The notes: generated by a model not told the origin, from the letters alone. Positions 8,401 to 15,833 are shown, counted from the first letter of the stretch. The stretch is 19,006 nucleotides of DNA from Acidobacteriota bacterium (GCA_003224835.1 QHZX01000017.1:1-19006), one strand, 5' to 3'. Made by a program: numbers and translations.

Positions 8401-8545
8401 CCCGGCTGCCAGCATCAAAGCGGACTTCACCCTGGATATTCTTCCGCAGCTCGGCTTCGAGCCCACGCACGTCAACCTTTGCGGGCGCACCGCCTGTTTG
8501 CTTCAAATCATCGGGCGTGATCAGCGGAACTCTGCCGGCGGACAT
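5494..8545 (-). pseudogene. FAD-linked oxidase / Fe-S oxidoreductase (GlcD-GlcF-like, YdiJ type), frameshifted by deletion
   Basis: A fused flavin and iron-sulfur dehydrogenase that should oxidise a 2-hydroxy acid (D-lactate, glycolate, 2-hydroxyglutarate or similar) and pass electrons to the respiratory chain. ATG 8545 has AAGGAG 8 bases upstream. Domains: FAD-binding PCMH fold (RGGGTSVAGQ at 91-100, PDPATHTHCTFGGMLGNNSC at 151-170), FAD-oxidase C domain, a 4Fe-4S region (CVGVGKC and CLSCKGCKGDCP), then two cysteine-rich CCG domains (CCGRPLYDYGF, SGCCGMAGSFGYE). The first frame holds to VGAYLR (residue 435, nt 7241). The next frame takes over at GQGCIHCRINFD (nt 7239). Homologues have about 19 residues between these, so roughly 57 bases plus or minus one are missing. 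The C-terminus carries an extra hydrophobic helix and a basic end (about the last 26 residues), suggesting membrane anchoring. Confidence 0.88.
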
Positions 8546-8557
8546 TCTTGCTCTCCT

Positions 8558-9631
8558 TCATGCTGCGAACTTTTGCGCGTCAGAGCGTTTGAATTCGAAC
8601 CCCAGCCCGGGACGCGACAGATCAGGGTGCAGCTCCCCTTCAATGGGACGCGGGATTCCTTCGAAGAACATTTCTTCAATGCGAACGTGATCGTGGAAGT
8701 ACTCGATATTCCTGAGCGGCTCGATGGCGCAAGCTAAATGGGTGTGCAGCGCAGGCGCTGTATGACAAGAGACGAGCAAATTATGTGCCTGGCAGAGCGC
8801 TGCAACTTGTATAAAGCCGGTGATCCCTCCGCAGCGAGTGACATCTGCCTGCAGGACATCTATGGCTCCGGCGTCGAGCATCCGTCGAAAATAAAAAATG
8901 TCGTAGCCGTACTCTCCTGCGGCAATTTCCATTCCGGCTGGCGCGCGGTCACGAATCAGCCGCAGGCCATCAAGATCGTCCGAAGAGACTGGCTCCTCGA
9001 ACCACGAAACGCCGAATTCGCTGAAGAGCTCTGCTTGATGCAGCGCCTGTTTCCGTCTATATGCGCCGTTCGCATCAACGTACAGTTCTGCTTCAGATCC
9101 AATCGCGTGTCTCGCCACCCGCACCCGTTCAATGTCTCTCGTAGCATCTCGGCCAACTTTCATCTTTACGCGCCGAATTCCCTGCTCTACCCATCCGGAA
9201 AATTGGGCCGCGAGTTGACGATCCGAATACGAGGTAAATCCGCCGCTGCCGTAAACCGGAACGCTTTGATGCACTTGTCCGAGAAGAGTCACCAGGGGAA
9301 CGTTCAGCAGTCGCGCCTTTAAGTCCCACAGCGCGCAATCGACTGCAGAGATGGCCGTAGAGCAGATCCCCGGCCGTCCCAAATTTCGGACCCGCTTCCA
9401 CATTTGCATGTAGAGCGAATTAATGGCCATCGGGTCGGCGCGCATCAAGACATCTGATAGGGTCTTCTGAATCAATCGCGCAGTTGCTTCGTGAGCATAG
9501 GTGTAACCAATCCCGCGTTCGCCGCCGGCAGCTATTTGCACCACGACCAGCGTGGTCGCATTCCATTCCAGTGTTCGTGAGTTCTTTACGGTCGCATTTG
9601 GAAGAACAGCATGCTGGCTATCATCAGCCAT
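8558..9631 (-). CDS. Mandelate racemase/muconate lactonizing enzyme family (enolase superfamily) protein
   Basis: A 357-residue enolase-superfamily enzyme that abstracts a proton alpha to a carboxylate, most likely a sugar-acid dehydratase. The capping domain (TLEWNATTLVVVQI, then GRPGICSTAISAVDCALWDL) leads into the barrel. Visible active-site residues: KMK at 156-158, metal ligands Asp186 (YVDANGA), Glu212 (WFEEPV) and Glu240 (AAGEYG), and the His-Asp dyad Asp263 (QADVTRCGGI) and His290 (SCHTAPALH). KxK plus the His-Asp dyad is the mandelate racemase subgroup pattern. The N-terminus is about ten residues shorter than usual and an in-frame TAG prevents extension beyond 9631; no good ribosome site is seen. 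The downstream FAD/Fe-S gene starts 12 bases after this stop and takes its ribosome site from that junction, so the pair forms an operon. The substrate cannot be read from sequence alone. Confidence 0.9.
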   Translation of the reverse strand: MADDSQHAVLPNATVKNSRTLEWNATTLVVVQIAAGGERGIGYTYAHEATARLIQKTLSDVLMRADPMAINSLYMQMWKRVRNLGRPGICSTAISAVDCALWDLKARLLNVPLVTLLGQVHQSVPVYGSGGFTSYSDRQLAAQFSGWVEQGIRRVKMKVGRDATRDIERVRVARHAIGSEAELYVDANGAYRRKQALHQAELFSEFGVSWFEEPVSSDDLDGLRLIRDRAPAGMEIAAGEYGYDIFYFRRMLDAGAIDVLQADVTRCGGITGFIQVAALCQAHNLLVSCHTAPALHTHLACAIEPLRNIEYFHDHVRIEEMFFEGIPRPIEGELHPDLSRPGLGFEFKRSDAQKFAA

Positions 9632-9771
9632 GCTCTAGAGATGTATTGCCACCGCCTGGGGTGGCTTGATCAATGTAGAGAGGACGTCCAAAAAAACAAC
9701 AAATGTCTTTCGTGTCTGCGACATCCCGCTGCCGCGAGTTCGGAAATCGCCACCACAGCCAGCATGAAATT

Positions 9772-9795
9772 ACGGCGGATCTTTCGATCCGCCGT
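9772..9795 (-). terminator. Strong hairpin, probable terminator of the cytochrome gene
   Basis: ACGGCGGATC and GATCCGCCGT pair perfectly over ten bases; the transcribed minus strand has a GAAA tetraloop. It begins 25 bases after the stop of the dihaem cytochrome and is followed by TAATTTC, a weak U tract. It also separates the cytochrome from the enolase operon. Confidence 0.6.
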
Positions 9796-9820
9796 GCCAA
9801 AGTTGCAGTCTAAGAACGCA

Positions 9821-11227
9821 CTAGAGCGACTTCAGGTATTCGACAAGATCATGCTTCTCCTGATTTGTCAGGTCGAGATCGAATCGAGCATCATAGCTAT
9901 TCACTACATCGAACAGCGTCTTGAACCTGCCATCGTGATAAAAACGCCCCTTGTCACGCGGGAACATAAAAAGCCCTCGCTCTCGGACAAAGATACCAGC
10001 AAGGTTCATGGTGCGATACCCGTGTACGGCTTTGCCCTCCGCATTGATACTTGCCGGGGCACGACGCGCCTCAAAGCCGTCAATCTTCATTTCACCAGGC
10101 GTGTGCTGGTTCCAACCTGGCTCGGTCCATAGAGGCTCGCGATGGCAACTGTTGCAATTCGCCTTTCCGCTAAAGAGTTTGTCGCCACGTTCCGCGGCAT
10201 CAGGATCGAAATCGATTCCGGGACGAGGTTTCACCGCCGGCAAAGCGAGCTGGTAGAACTGCAGCGGCGCCAACTTGCTCGTGACCCTGTCACTGTCCGG
10301 GTCTGTCGATACGTGACCGAGCTTGGCCTTCGCGGCGATCGGGAACTGTTCGGCATTATCGAAACGCTCGTCAAAGAACGTTCCTTTTCCATGTAGTTCG
10401 TCCACTGCAACGAATGCATTCCAGTAGCTGACAGTGCCCCAACCACCCGTCCACGTGTGTAAATTGTGACCGGAGAGGCCGCGTGCGTTGGGTAACAGCG
10501 TTGCGCCGGGAACATGCATCCCGGTCACCACTCCATTCGTGACTTGCTGTGGATTAAAGGCCTTGCCGTCGAGGAACAGCTCAGCATCGAATTTTCCTGG
10601 GCCCCAGCTATTGAGAACTGCCCGAACTTGGGCTGCAGTGATGTTCGGGTCAGCGAGCCGCAACAAATCGACGACCGGCTGCAGGTTAGGTGCACTGGCC
10701 GCAATCGCTCCTACATTCAGATCACGATTTGCCAGGCCATCGATTCTCCGTCCGATACTCGGAGCTATGGAATTATCCACCGTCGAGTGACACACGGCGC
10801 AAGTCAAACCGACCGATTTCAGTGTTCCGCTCGCGTTGAAGAAGCCGACGACACCGAGAACAGCTTTCAGCTTTATCAGCAGCAGAGTAACTGTCGGATC
10901 ATTGAGATTTACCGTGCCACTCTTGATGGCTTGGATTACCGCTGGAGGAAGCGCATTTGAGTCGACCTTGAGACCTAGCTCAATCGCTTGACGGGGCGTG
11001 AGATGGTTGATGGTTTCATGGAGTTTGAGCTGTCCGCCCCAGAAGGCTTCGTCGCCGAAGGTATCGAAGCGGAAGATGTGGCGTCCTTGGTTGATCATTT
11101 CCCTGGAATTACCTTCCGCGCTGCCAAGGAAGCTCGAGCTGGTGTCTTGAGTAGTTTCGTTTTGCGCGGCAAGCAGAACTACGATGATTGGAATCGAAGC
11201 AAGTAGTAGCAGATGGTGCTTTTTCAT
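9821..11227 (-). CDS. Exported dihaem c-type cytochrome (CcpA/MauG/RoxA-like)
   Basis: A 468-residue exported electron-transfer or peroxidase protein. The start is ATG 11227, because GAGGAGG lies 7 bases upstream and the protein then begins with a classic signal peptide (MKKHHLLLLASIPIIVVLLA). An in-frame ATG 24 codons earlier would bury that signal. There are two c-haem sites: CAVCH at 143-147 and CNSCH at 358-362. The opening motif GRHIFRFDTFGDEAFWGGQL precedes the first haem domain; the second haem domain contains GRFYHDGRFKTLFDVVNSYD near the end, as in bacterial dihaem peroxidases. The substrate is unknown; peroxide reduction, MauG-like protein oxidation or RoxA-like dioxygenation are all possible. 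It is preceded by a receiver protein on the same strand, 230 bases away, and ends before a strong hairpin. Confidence 0.85.
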   Translation of the reverse strand: MKKHHLLLLASIPIIVVLLAAQNETTQDTSSSFLGSAEGNSREMINQGRHIFRFDTFGDEAFWGGQLKLHETINHLTPRQAIELGLKVDSNALPPAVIQAIKSGTVNLNDPTVTLLLIKLKAVLGVVGFFNASGTLKSVGLTCAVCHSTVDNSIAPSIGRRIDGLANRDLNVGAIAASAPNLQPVVDLLRLADPNITAAQVRAVLNSWGPGKFDAELFLDGKAFNPQQVTNGVVTGMHVPGATLLPNARGLSGHNLHTWTGGWGTVSYWNAFVAVDELHGKGTFFDERFDNAEQFPIAAKAKLGHVSTDPDSDRVTSKLAPLQFYQLALPAVKPRPGIDFDPDAAERGDKLFSGKANCNSCHREPLWTEPGWNQHTPGEMKIDGFEARRAPASINAEGKAVHGYRTMNLAGIFVRERGLFMFPRDKGRFYHDGRFKTLFDVVNSYDARFDLDLTNQEKHDLVEYLKSL

Positions 11228-11364
11228 TTTTTGCCTCCTCTGTGTAGGCGGGCTCTGGAGGTGAACTGCTGCATGGGAATGTCCTCTTGAGTTGCTCATT
11301 AGGCAAGAATGAGTGTCGTTCTCAGAGGTGTGTTCGACTCAAAGATAGCTCTACCTGTTGGCCA

Positions 11365-11387
11365 TCGAATGTAAAAGGAATGTTAAG
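11365..11387 (-). promoter_or_regulatory. 11-bp tandem repeat upstream of the cytochrome gene
   Basis: On the minus strand TTAACATTCCT is followed directly by TTTACATTCGA, two copies in eleven-base register about 140 bases before the cytochrome start. That period resembles the half-sites bound by OmpR/PhoB-type regulators. No such regulator is encoded nearby, so this is only a candidate. Confidence 0.2.
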
Positions 11388-11457
11388 ACTTTGTCTGCAG
11401 TTGATATTTGCCGCGAGAAGCGCCGATTGCGGCAAGGTGGGATCTCAGCCACCAAAA

Positions 11458-11898
11458 TTATCCAGCGCGATCTAGACTTTGCCCGAGCACTGATCGAGCC
11501 TTGCTCACCAGAATGCCGGGAGGATCAGCTTTCGGAATTAACGCCGATATCCCGATCAACTTGGCCTGCTGTTCCACCAGCCTGTCTCCGATACCGCTAT
11601 ACATAATGAGAGTGACACCAGGCATCAGACGCCTCAGCATGCGGGCGGCATCGAGACCGTTCATCACTGGCATTGCAAGGTCTAGCACAATCAGATCGGG
11701 GCGCAGCAATTGAGCGACTCGAAGTGCCTCGTTCCCATTCGCCGCTTCACCGCACACCTCAAAATCAGGTTCACGTTTGAAGATTTCGCTCAGGATTTGC
11801 CGGATGAAGAAATTGTCGTCGACGATCAGAACACGACTACGGTGCGGAGGTAATTGTGGCTCTGGTCCATACGGACGTTGCGGCAACGAACTGCTCAA
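11458..11898 (-). CDS. Receiver-only response regulator
   Basis: 146 residues: a proline-rich 20-residue N-terminal tail and then one CheY-like receiver domain. Landmarks: acidic pair Asp27-Asp28 (VLIVDDNFF), phosphoacceptor Asp73 (DLIVLDLAMPVMNG), switch Ser101 (IMYSGIG) and conserved Lys123 (IPKAD). No DNA-binding or enzymatic output domain follows; the protein ends about 20 residues past the Lys. The receiver is of the NarL/FixJ type (EAANGNEALR). It is divergent from a second receiver-only gene at 12166, with a palindrome-rich 267-base spacer between. Such proteins act by protein contact or as phosphate shuttles. Its closest candidate kinase is the NarL-type kinase at 12703. Confidence 0.9.
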   Translation of the reverse strand: MSSSLPQRPYGPEPQLPPHRSRVLIVDDNFFIRQILSEIFKREPDFEVCGEAANGNEALRVAQLLRPDLIVLDLAMPVMNGLDAARMLRRLMPGVTLIMYSGIGDRLVEQQAKLIGISALIPKADPPGILVSKARSVLGQSLDRAG

Positions 11899-12104
11899 GA
11901 TTTCCCCTTCTTACACGGCTGGGGTCGAACGACACAATCCGCGCAATGACAACTCGCGCGAAGTAAGACTCCAGGACTGATGGGGGAGTTGTCCTCTACA
12001 GCACGAACTGTAGGTGCTTGCCGTGCCGCAGACCCCGAGTATCCATACTCCATACAATTTGTGCGCTAACGAACCTTGGCGAGTTGTCCAAAGTACGGAC
12101 AGTT

Positions 12105-12118
12105 TTCCAGTTCTGGAA
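12105..12118. promoter_or_regulatory. Palindrome in the divergent spacer of the two receiver genes
   Basis: The spacer 11899-12165 holds no gene. It contains the 14-base palindrome TTCCAG-TT-CTGGAA here, 48 bases before the plus-strand receiver. It also has CTACAG-CACGAA-CTGTAG (11996-12013), TGTCC-AAAGTAC-GGACA (12085-12101) and a direct repeat GAGTTGTCC at 11986 and 12081. These look like operator material for shared control of the divergent genes. Confidence 0.35.
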
Positions 12119-12165
12119 TACGATCAAATTTCCAGACAGGCACCTTGTCGTTGGAGTAGGCCAGT

Positions 12166-12582
12166 ATGGCCACCATTCTCTGCATCGACGATAAAGAACA
12201 AGTTCTTGAGCTTCACAGGGCTGTTCTCGAGAGCAACGGATACAGAGTTCTGACCGCAATCGATGCACTTACCGGCATTACACTAGCTCGCACTGAATCC
12301 ACCGATGTCGTAGTGCTCGATTTCAATATGCCTGGAATGGATGGCAACGAAGTAGCTGAGATGATGCTCAAGCAGCACCCCTCGGTTGCGGTGGTAATCT
12401 GCAGTGACTATCCCGACCACATACCTGAGCCTCTCAGGTGGTTCGCCGATGCTCTGGTGCGAAAAGACGATAGTCCTAAGGCGTTGCTTTCGGCGCTCGC
12501 GAGATTAGTTAAACCGGGCGCTGCACAAATGAAAATGGCCATTCAAAGGACAACTGGCGCAAAGGAACGGCTCAGCGCCTGA
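12166..12582 (+). CDS. Receiver-only response regulator
   Basis: 138 residues. One receiver domain with Asp8-Asp9 (ILCIDDKEQ), phosphoacceptor Asp52 (VVVLDFNMPGMDGNEV), Ser80 (VVICSDY) in the switch position and Lys100 (LVRKDDSP). After the receiver there is only a short polar tail and no output domain. GGAG lies 9 bases before the ATG. It is transcribed toward the sensor kinase, whose start is 120 bases beyond this stop, and is therefore that kinase's most likely partner, though NarL-type kinases normally signal to regulators with a helix-turn-helix domain. The 120-base gap holds nothing else I recognise. Confidence 0.9.
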   Translation: MATILCIDDKEQVLELHRAVLESNGYRVLTAIDALTGITLARTESTDVVVLDFNMPGMDGNEVAEMMLKQHPSVAVVICSDYPDHIPEPLRWFADALVRKDDSPKALLSALARLVKPGAAQMKMAIQRTTGAKERLSA

Positions 12583-12702
12583 TGCCGGCATATTCATGAA
12601 TGCAGTTGACGAGGGCGGGGAAATACGGAATGGCGGAATTCACACAGCCGCTGTCTTTGAGTTGGACTTCTTTAAAGCATCGTAGCTGATAGAGTAAAGA
12701 TT

Positions 12703-13850
12703 ATGCCGACGCGGGGCTCACTGTTACTTAAGCAATCGGACCGTGCTTGGATACAGTACGGTATCGCAGCTGCGGCAACGCTGGCTGTGTTAGCGACAGC
12801 TCACTTTCTTAAAATCCCTGCCAGCAGCCCGCTTTCGTATGTTTTATTGTTCCCGGCGATAGCGTTCGTTTCCTGGTACTGCGGCGTGGGTCCTTCTGTC
12901 CTGGCTCTGGCCTTTGCAGTGGCCGGCCTTAGATACTGGTTTGCCACACCCCTGTACTCATTCCGCGCTCCCGGCGTCACCCAATCTGTTTGCCTGGTTT
13001 CATTCTTATTGCATCCGGTGCCGTGATTGCACTTGGGGAGGTACGCCGCCGCGAGAACATTAAACTTCGCAAAGGGCAGGCCGCACTCGAAGATCGCGTC
13101 CGAGAACGCACGGCAGAACTCGAGAGCGCTAACAACAGTCTACGGAATCTCTCAGGGCGTTTACTCCAATTGCAGGATGATGAAAGGCGACATCTCGCCC
13201 GCGAATTGCACGATAGCGTTGGTCAGCTGTTGGTCGGGTTGAGCATGAACTTGGCGAACGTCCGCAACGACATCGAACGTCTCACCACGACCGCTGCAGC
13301 CCTCGTAGATAGTGAAGCTCTAGTCCAGGAAATGAGCAAAGAAGTTCGCACCATTTCTCATCTTCTGCACCCGCCTCTGCTCGATGAAGCAGGCTTAGAA
13401 TCGGCGCTTCGTTGGTACGTAGATGGATTCGTGCAGCGCAGCAAAATCACGGTAGATCTCGATTTGCCTAAGGAACTCGGACGGCTACCACGTGAGATGG
13501 AAATTGCTGCCTTTCGAGTGGTGCAGGAGTGCCTTACAAACATCCATCGACATTCAGAGAGTCGCACAGCAAAGATTCGCCTGCGTCGCCCGAACGGTGA
13601 AGTGCTAGTCGAGATCGCCGATAACGGCAGGGGAATACCGGCGGAGAAACGGGCAAGCACAGCTTTGAACGGGACGCCGGGAGTTGGAATCAGAGGCATG
13701 CGAGAAAGACTGCGGCAGCTCGGAGGCAGCCTGGAGATTAGTTCGAACGGTACGGGAACAACCATAACGGCGCGACTGCCCGTTGCCGATGACGTACCAC
13801 GCCCGGAAGACTCTGTCGTTCCGGAGAAAGTCTCAACCAGGGCCGCCTGA
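12703..13850 (+). pseudogene. NarL-type membrane sensor histidine kinase (DUF4118-HisKA_3-HATPase), one-base frameshift
   Basis: An inner-membrane sensor kinase split by a single missing base. The N-terminal part, from ATG 12703, has hydrophobic helices at about 18-36 and 42-78, in the pattern of the DUF4118 sensor domain, and runs to TQSVCLVSFL. The next codon should begin ATT GCA (IASGAVIALGEVRRRE), but TTC-TT-ATT shows one base missing at 13007/13008. The rest is intact: a coiled coil (EDRVRERTAELESANNSL), the HisKA_3 phosphoacceptor His in ERRHLARELHDSVGQ (13209-13211), then an HATPase_c domain (AAFRVVQECLTNIHRHS, ADNGRGIP, GVGIRGMRERL, GTGTTITARLP). The joined length is about 383 residues, normal for the class. 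It lies downstream of a receiver-only gene and upstream of a cold-shock gene. Either a recent mutation or a consensus error. Confidence 0.9.
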
Positions 13851-13898
13851 TAGCTTTCGACTAAGTGTCTTGAGCGCGGTCAGAAAATGAGTCGTTTC

Positions 13899-13926
13899 TT
13901 GACCTCCCACATCCAATCAGTATCAG
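13899..13926 (+). promoter_or_regulatory. Probable promoter of the cold-shock gene
   Basis: TTGACC at 13899-13904 and TATCAG at 13921-13926 are 16 bases apart. Transcription from here would give a leader of about 100 bases before ATG 14034, in keeping with the long structured 5' leaders known for cold-shock mRNAs. Confidence 0.5.
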
Positions 13927-14033
13927 CTAAGTTTGATTCACCCGCAGTCGATAGTCGGTTCCGCAGTTAGCGTCACCTCTTCACTGGCAGCGATTCTTCT
14001 CAGCAGAAATTCAAAATAGAAATAGGTAACACA

Positions 14034-14234
14034 ATGGAACAAGGAACAGTGAAATGGTTTAACGACGCGAAGGGCTTCGGCTTCATCAGCCGCCAGTCCG
14101 GCGATGATGTTTTCGTGCACTTTTCGGCTATCCAGTCAAACGGATTCCGCAGTTTGCAGGAAGGCCAGGCAGTTGAGTTCGACGTCACCAAGGGTGCTAA
14201 GGGATTCCAGGCAGAAAACGTCCGGTCTCTCTAA
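14034..14234 (+). CDS. csp: Cold-shock protein (CspA family)
   Basis: A 66-residue single cold-shock domain, an OB fold that binds single-stranded RNA and DNA and melts RNA structure. Both RNA-binding motifs are visible: RNP1 as KGFGFIS (13-19) and RNP2 as VFVHF (26-30), with the usual start GTVKWFNDAKGFGF and end KGFQAENV. Length and motifs are complete, so it should be functional. The ribosome site is weak (AGGT about 8 bases upstream), which is common in this family. It has its own probable promoter about 110 bases upstream and its own terminator 18 bases downstream, so it is monocistronic. The preceding kinase gene ends 183 bases away. Confidence 0.97.
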   Translation: MEQGTVKWFNDAKGFGFISRQSGDDVFVHFSAIQSNGFRSLQEGQAVEFDVTKGAKGFQAENVRSL

Positions 14235-14251
14235 TCGAGAAAACAATACAC

Positions 14252-14289
14252 TTGCCCGGAGCGAGCAATCGCTGCCGGGCAATTTTGTT
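14252..14289 (+). terminator. Intrinsic terminator of the cold-shock gene
   Basis: TTGCCCGG pairs with CCGGGCAA, and inside it AGCGA pairs with TCGCT around a GCAA tetraloop, with one bulged G. TTTTGTTT follows at once. This is a textbook rho-independent terminator placed 18 bases after the csp stop. Confidence 0.88.
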
Positions 14290-14290
14290 T

Positions 14291-14482
14291 GTAGAGATGT
14301 TTTTCCCCTGAAACTCAGCGAAAGTACTCTAATCTCCAGCTCAGGATCGGCATAAACTTTGGGCGAAGGCGCAAGCGGCCCGGTTACATTCTTCTTCTCG
14401 GCGGCGCGACATCAATGACAGCCACGCTCAAGACACCTGCGGCGGGCATGTACTTTCGAGTAATCGTGAGTTGGTTTTTTGT
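14291..14482. other. Spacer with no recognised gene
   Basis: Between the csp terminator and the promoter of the secreted-protein gene I see no convincing coding sequence. Short minus-strand open stretches exist (for example MPAAGVLSVAVIDVAPPRRRM) but match nothing I recognise and have no ribosome site. They could be remnants of a decayed gene. Confidence 0.4.
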
Positions 14483-14510
14483 TTGACGCCAGCAACTTAG
14501 AACATAAAAT
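14483..14510 (+). promoter_or_regulatory. Promoter of the secreted-protein gene
   Basis: TTGACG at 14483-14488 and TAAAAT at 14505-14510 are 16 bases apart, about 60 bases before the start codon at 14571. A good sigma-70-type match in a region otherwise empty. Confidence 0.6.
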
Positions 14511-14570
14511 CCTTCCCTACTAAGCTGCAACATAGCAGCAAGTCAAAGGCATTTTTGCTGGAGATGTGCC

Positions 14571-15659
14571 ATGAGAGTTGGGAAGCTCTATACCATGGTG
14601 TGCCTGTGCCTGGTCACCGCGCTCCCTGCGGCGGCCGGGATTTGGATTTCAGCACCGGGTAGCGCCAGTGTTTCGACATCGGGAACTGCGACTTCCACGT
14701 CGCCGGTTCATTTCGTAGCCACAGCCAGTTCCCCGGCGTGTTCGAAGGGTGTTTCGCGGATCGCAATCTACACCACTTCGAATTCGCCGGCCTATTCAGT
14801 CAGCGGATCAACTCTCAACACAAGCGTTTCGCTGAATGCTGGAACTTATAAAGTTGCGGTTCAGGAGACCGACAATTGCGGCTGGTCGTCAAAGGCCATG
14901 ATTGCCTTGAACGTCACAAGCTCAGCTTCGGGGAATCCTCCGCCAGCTCCCGCGATGTCATTCGCGGACCTGCAAAAACAGAAGGGTTGGTCAGGATACG
15001 CGTTATTGCCGCCAAGCTGGGGAATCTGTTCTTCATGCACCTCAGCAGGCCCGCTCCTGAAGTGGTCATGGATACAAAACATCAGTTCCCCGTCGATGGA
15101 CGGAGCTTCCACAAAGAGTGGGTATGGCGGCGGAAGTTATCAATGGGGCGACGTGTTGTGGAACAACCACCTCATCGGAAGTTTCTCCTCGCAAGGACTC
15201 GCCGATACCAATCACACGCTGAATCCCACTCTGCACAACTTCACCTATGATGTTTATTTCTGGGTGAAAGACGCGAGCGTCTCACAAGCGCTGGAGTTCG
15301 ATATCAATCAGTTCACCGGTGGGAAATCGTATATTTGGGGCCATGAGTGCAGGATTGCTGGCGGGCATCAGTGGGACATCTACGATGATGTCAACCATAA
15401 GTGGGTGCCGACTGGAGTGCCTTGCAACCCAATCAGCGGCGCGTGGAACCATCTCACTCTTGTGGTGCAGCGGACTTCTACCAATCAGTTGCTCTTCAAA
15501 ACCATTAGTCTCAACGGCAAGACCGCGACCATCAACCATACGGAGCCGCCCACTTCCACCTCATGGAATGGCGTGACGATCAATTATCAGTTGGATGGGA
15601 ACCGCTACGGAACACCGTACGTGGTTTATCTCGACAAGCTAACCTTCACTATGCAGTAA
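14571..15659 (+). CDS. Secreted two-domain protein of unknown function
   Basis: 362 residues, GGAG 7 bases before the ATG. Residues 1-22 are a signal peptide with an AAA-G cleavage region, so the protein is exported. Residues about 24-117 look like an Ig-like beta domain (VHFVATASSPAC, RIAIYTTS, GTYKVAVQETDNCGWSSKA) with Cys57 and Cys103 able to form a disulfide. A Ser/Pro linker (SSASGNPPPAPA) leads to a C-terminal beta-rich domain at 130-362 with CSSC at 153-156, Cys260 and Cys285, many aromatic residues (YIWGHECRIAGGHQWDIYDD, TINYQLDG) and an alternating beta pattern to the end (YVVYLDKLTFTM). This resembles a lectin-like or concanavalin-type sandwich and I recall similar proteins in soil Acidobacteria, but no catalytic signature is recognisable. 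Carbohydrate or surface binding is a guess. Confidence 0.8.
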   Translation: MRVGKLYTMVCLCLVTALPAAAGIWISAPGSASVSTSGTATSTSPVHFVATASSPACSKGVSRIAIYTTSNSPAYSVSGSTLNTSVSLNAGTYKVAVQETDNCGWSSKAMIALNVTSSASGNPPPAPAMSFADLQKQKGWSGYALLPPSWGICSSCTSAGPLLKWSWIQNISSPSMDGASTKSGYGGGSYQWGDVLWNNHLIGSFSSQGLADTNHTLNPTLHNFTYDVYFWVKDASVSQALEFDINQFTGGKSYIWGHECRIAGGHQWDIYDDVNHKWVPTGVPCNPISGAWNHLTLVVQRTSTNQLLFKTISLNGKTATINHTEPPTSTSWNGVTINYQLDGNRYGTPYVVYLDKLTFTMQ

Positions 15660-15735
15660 TGCATAAAAATAAGAGGCCCGGATGATTGATCCCCGGCCGC
15701 TAGCAACTTTCCTTACGGTTTACTCTGTTGAGTTT

Positions 15736-15810
15736 CTCTGTGTACCTCAGTGTTCTCTGTGATGAAAGCTTTAAAGACCTTCACCACAGAGTACAGCGAG
15801 TTTCACAGAG
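15736..15810. repeat. Intergenic inverted repeat, CTCTGTG / CACAGAG family
   Basis: CTCTGTG (15736-15742), a following CTCTGTGATGAA and the mirrored TTCACCACAGAG and CACAGAG (15804-15810) make a long imperfect hairpin between the convergent secreted-protein and ppdK genes. Similar CTCTGTG/CACAGAG elements are dispersed in many genomes. A smaller GC-rich hairpin near 15677-15700 may help end the upstream transcript. Confidence 0.55.
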
Positions 15811-15833
15811 CAATGCCACAGAGAATTGGCGTT

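Noticed and set aside
9625..9765. A 46-codon minus-strand ORF (MLAVVAISELAAAGC...) that ends overlapping the start of the enolase-family gene; its beginning resembles a lipoprotein signal.
   Set aside because: No ribosome site, it follows directly on the terminator-like hairpin, and the part after the lipobox-like cysteine matches nothing I recognise. Left as unsupported.
11228..11299. Upstream extension of the cytochrome to an ATG at 11299.
   Set aside because: It would place 24 polar residues before an obvious signal peptide, and the strong GAGGAGG site points to ATG 11227.
14291..14430. Minus-strand open stretches in the csp-secreted protein spacer that could be a decayed gene.
   Set aside because: Different frames would have to be joined, there is no recognisable family and no initiation site.
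15660..15700. GC-rich hairpin after the secreted-protein gene as an intrinsic terminator.
   Set aside because: GGCC and GGAT/ATCC stems are short, interrupted and not followed by a T tract; mentioned only as a possible aid.
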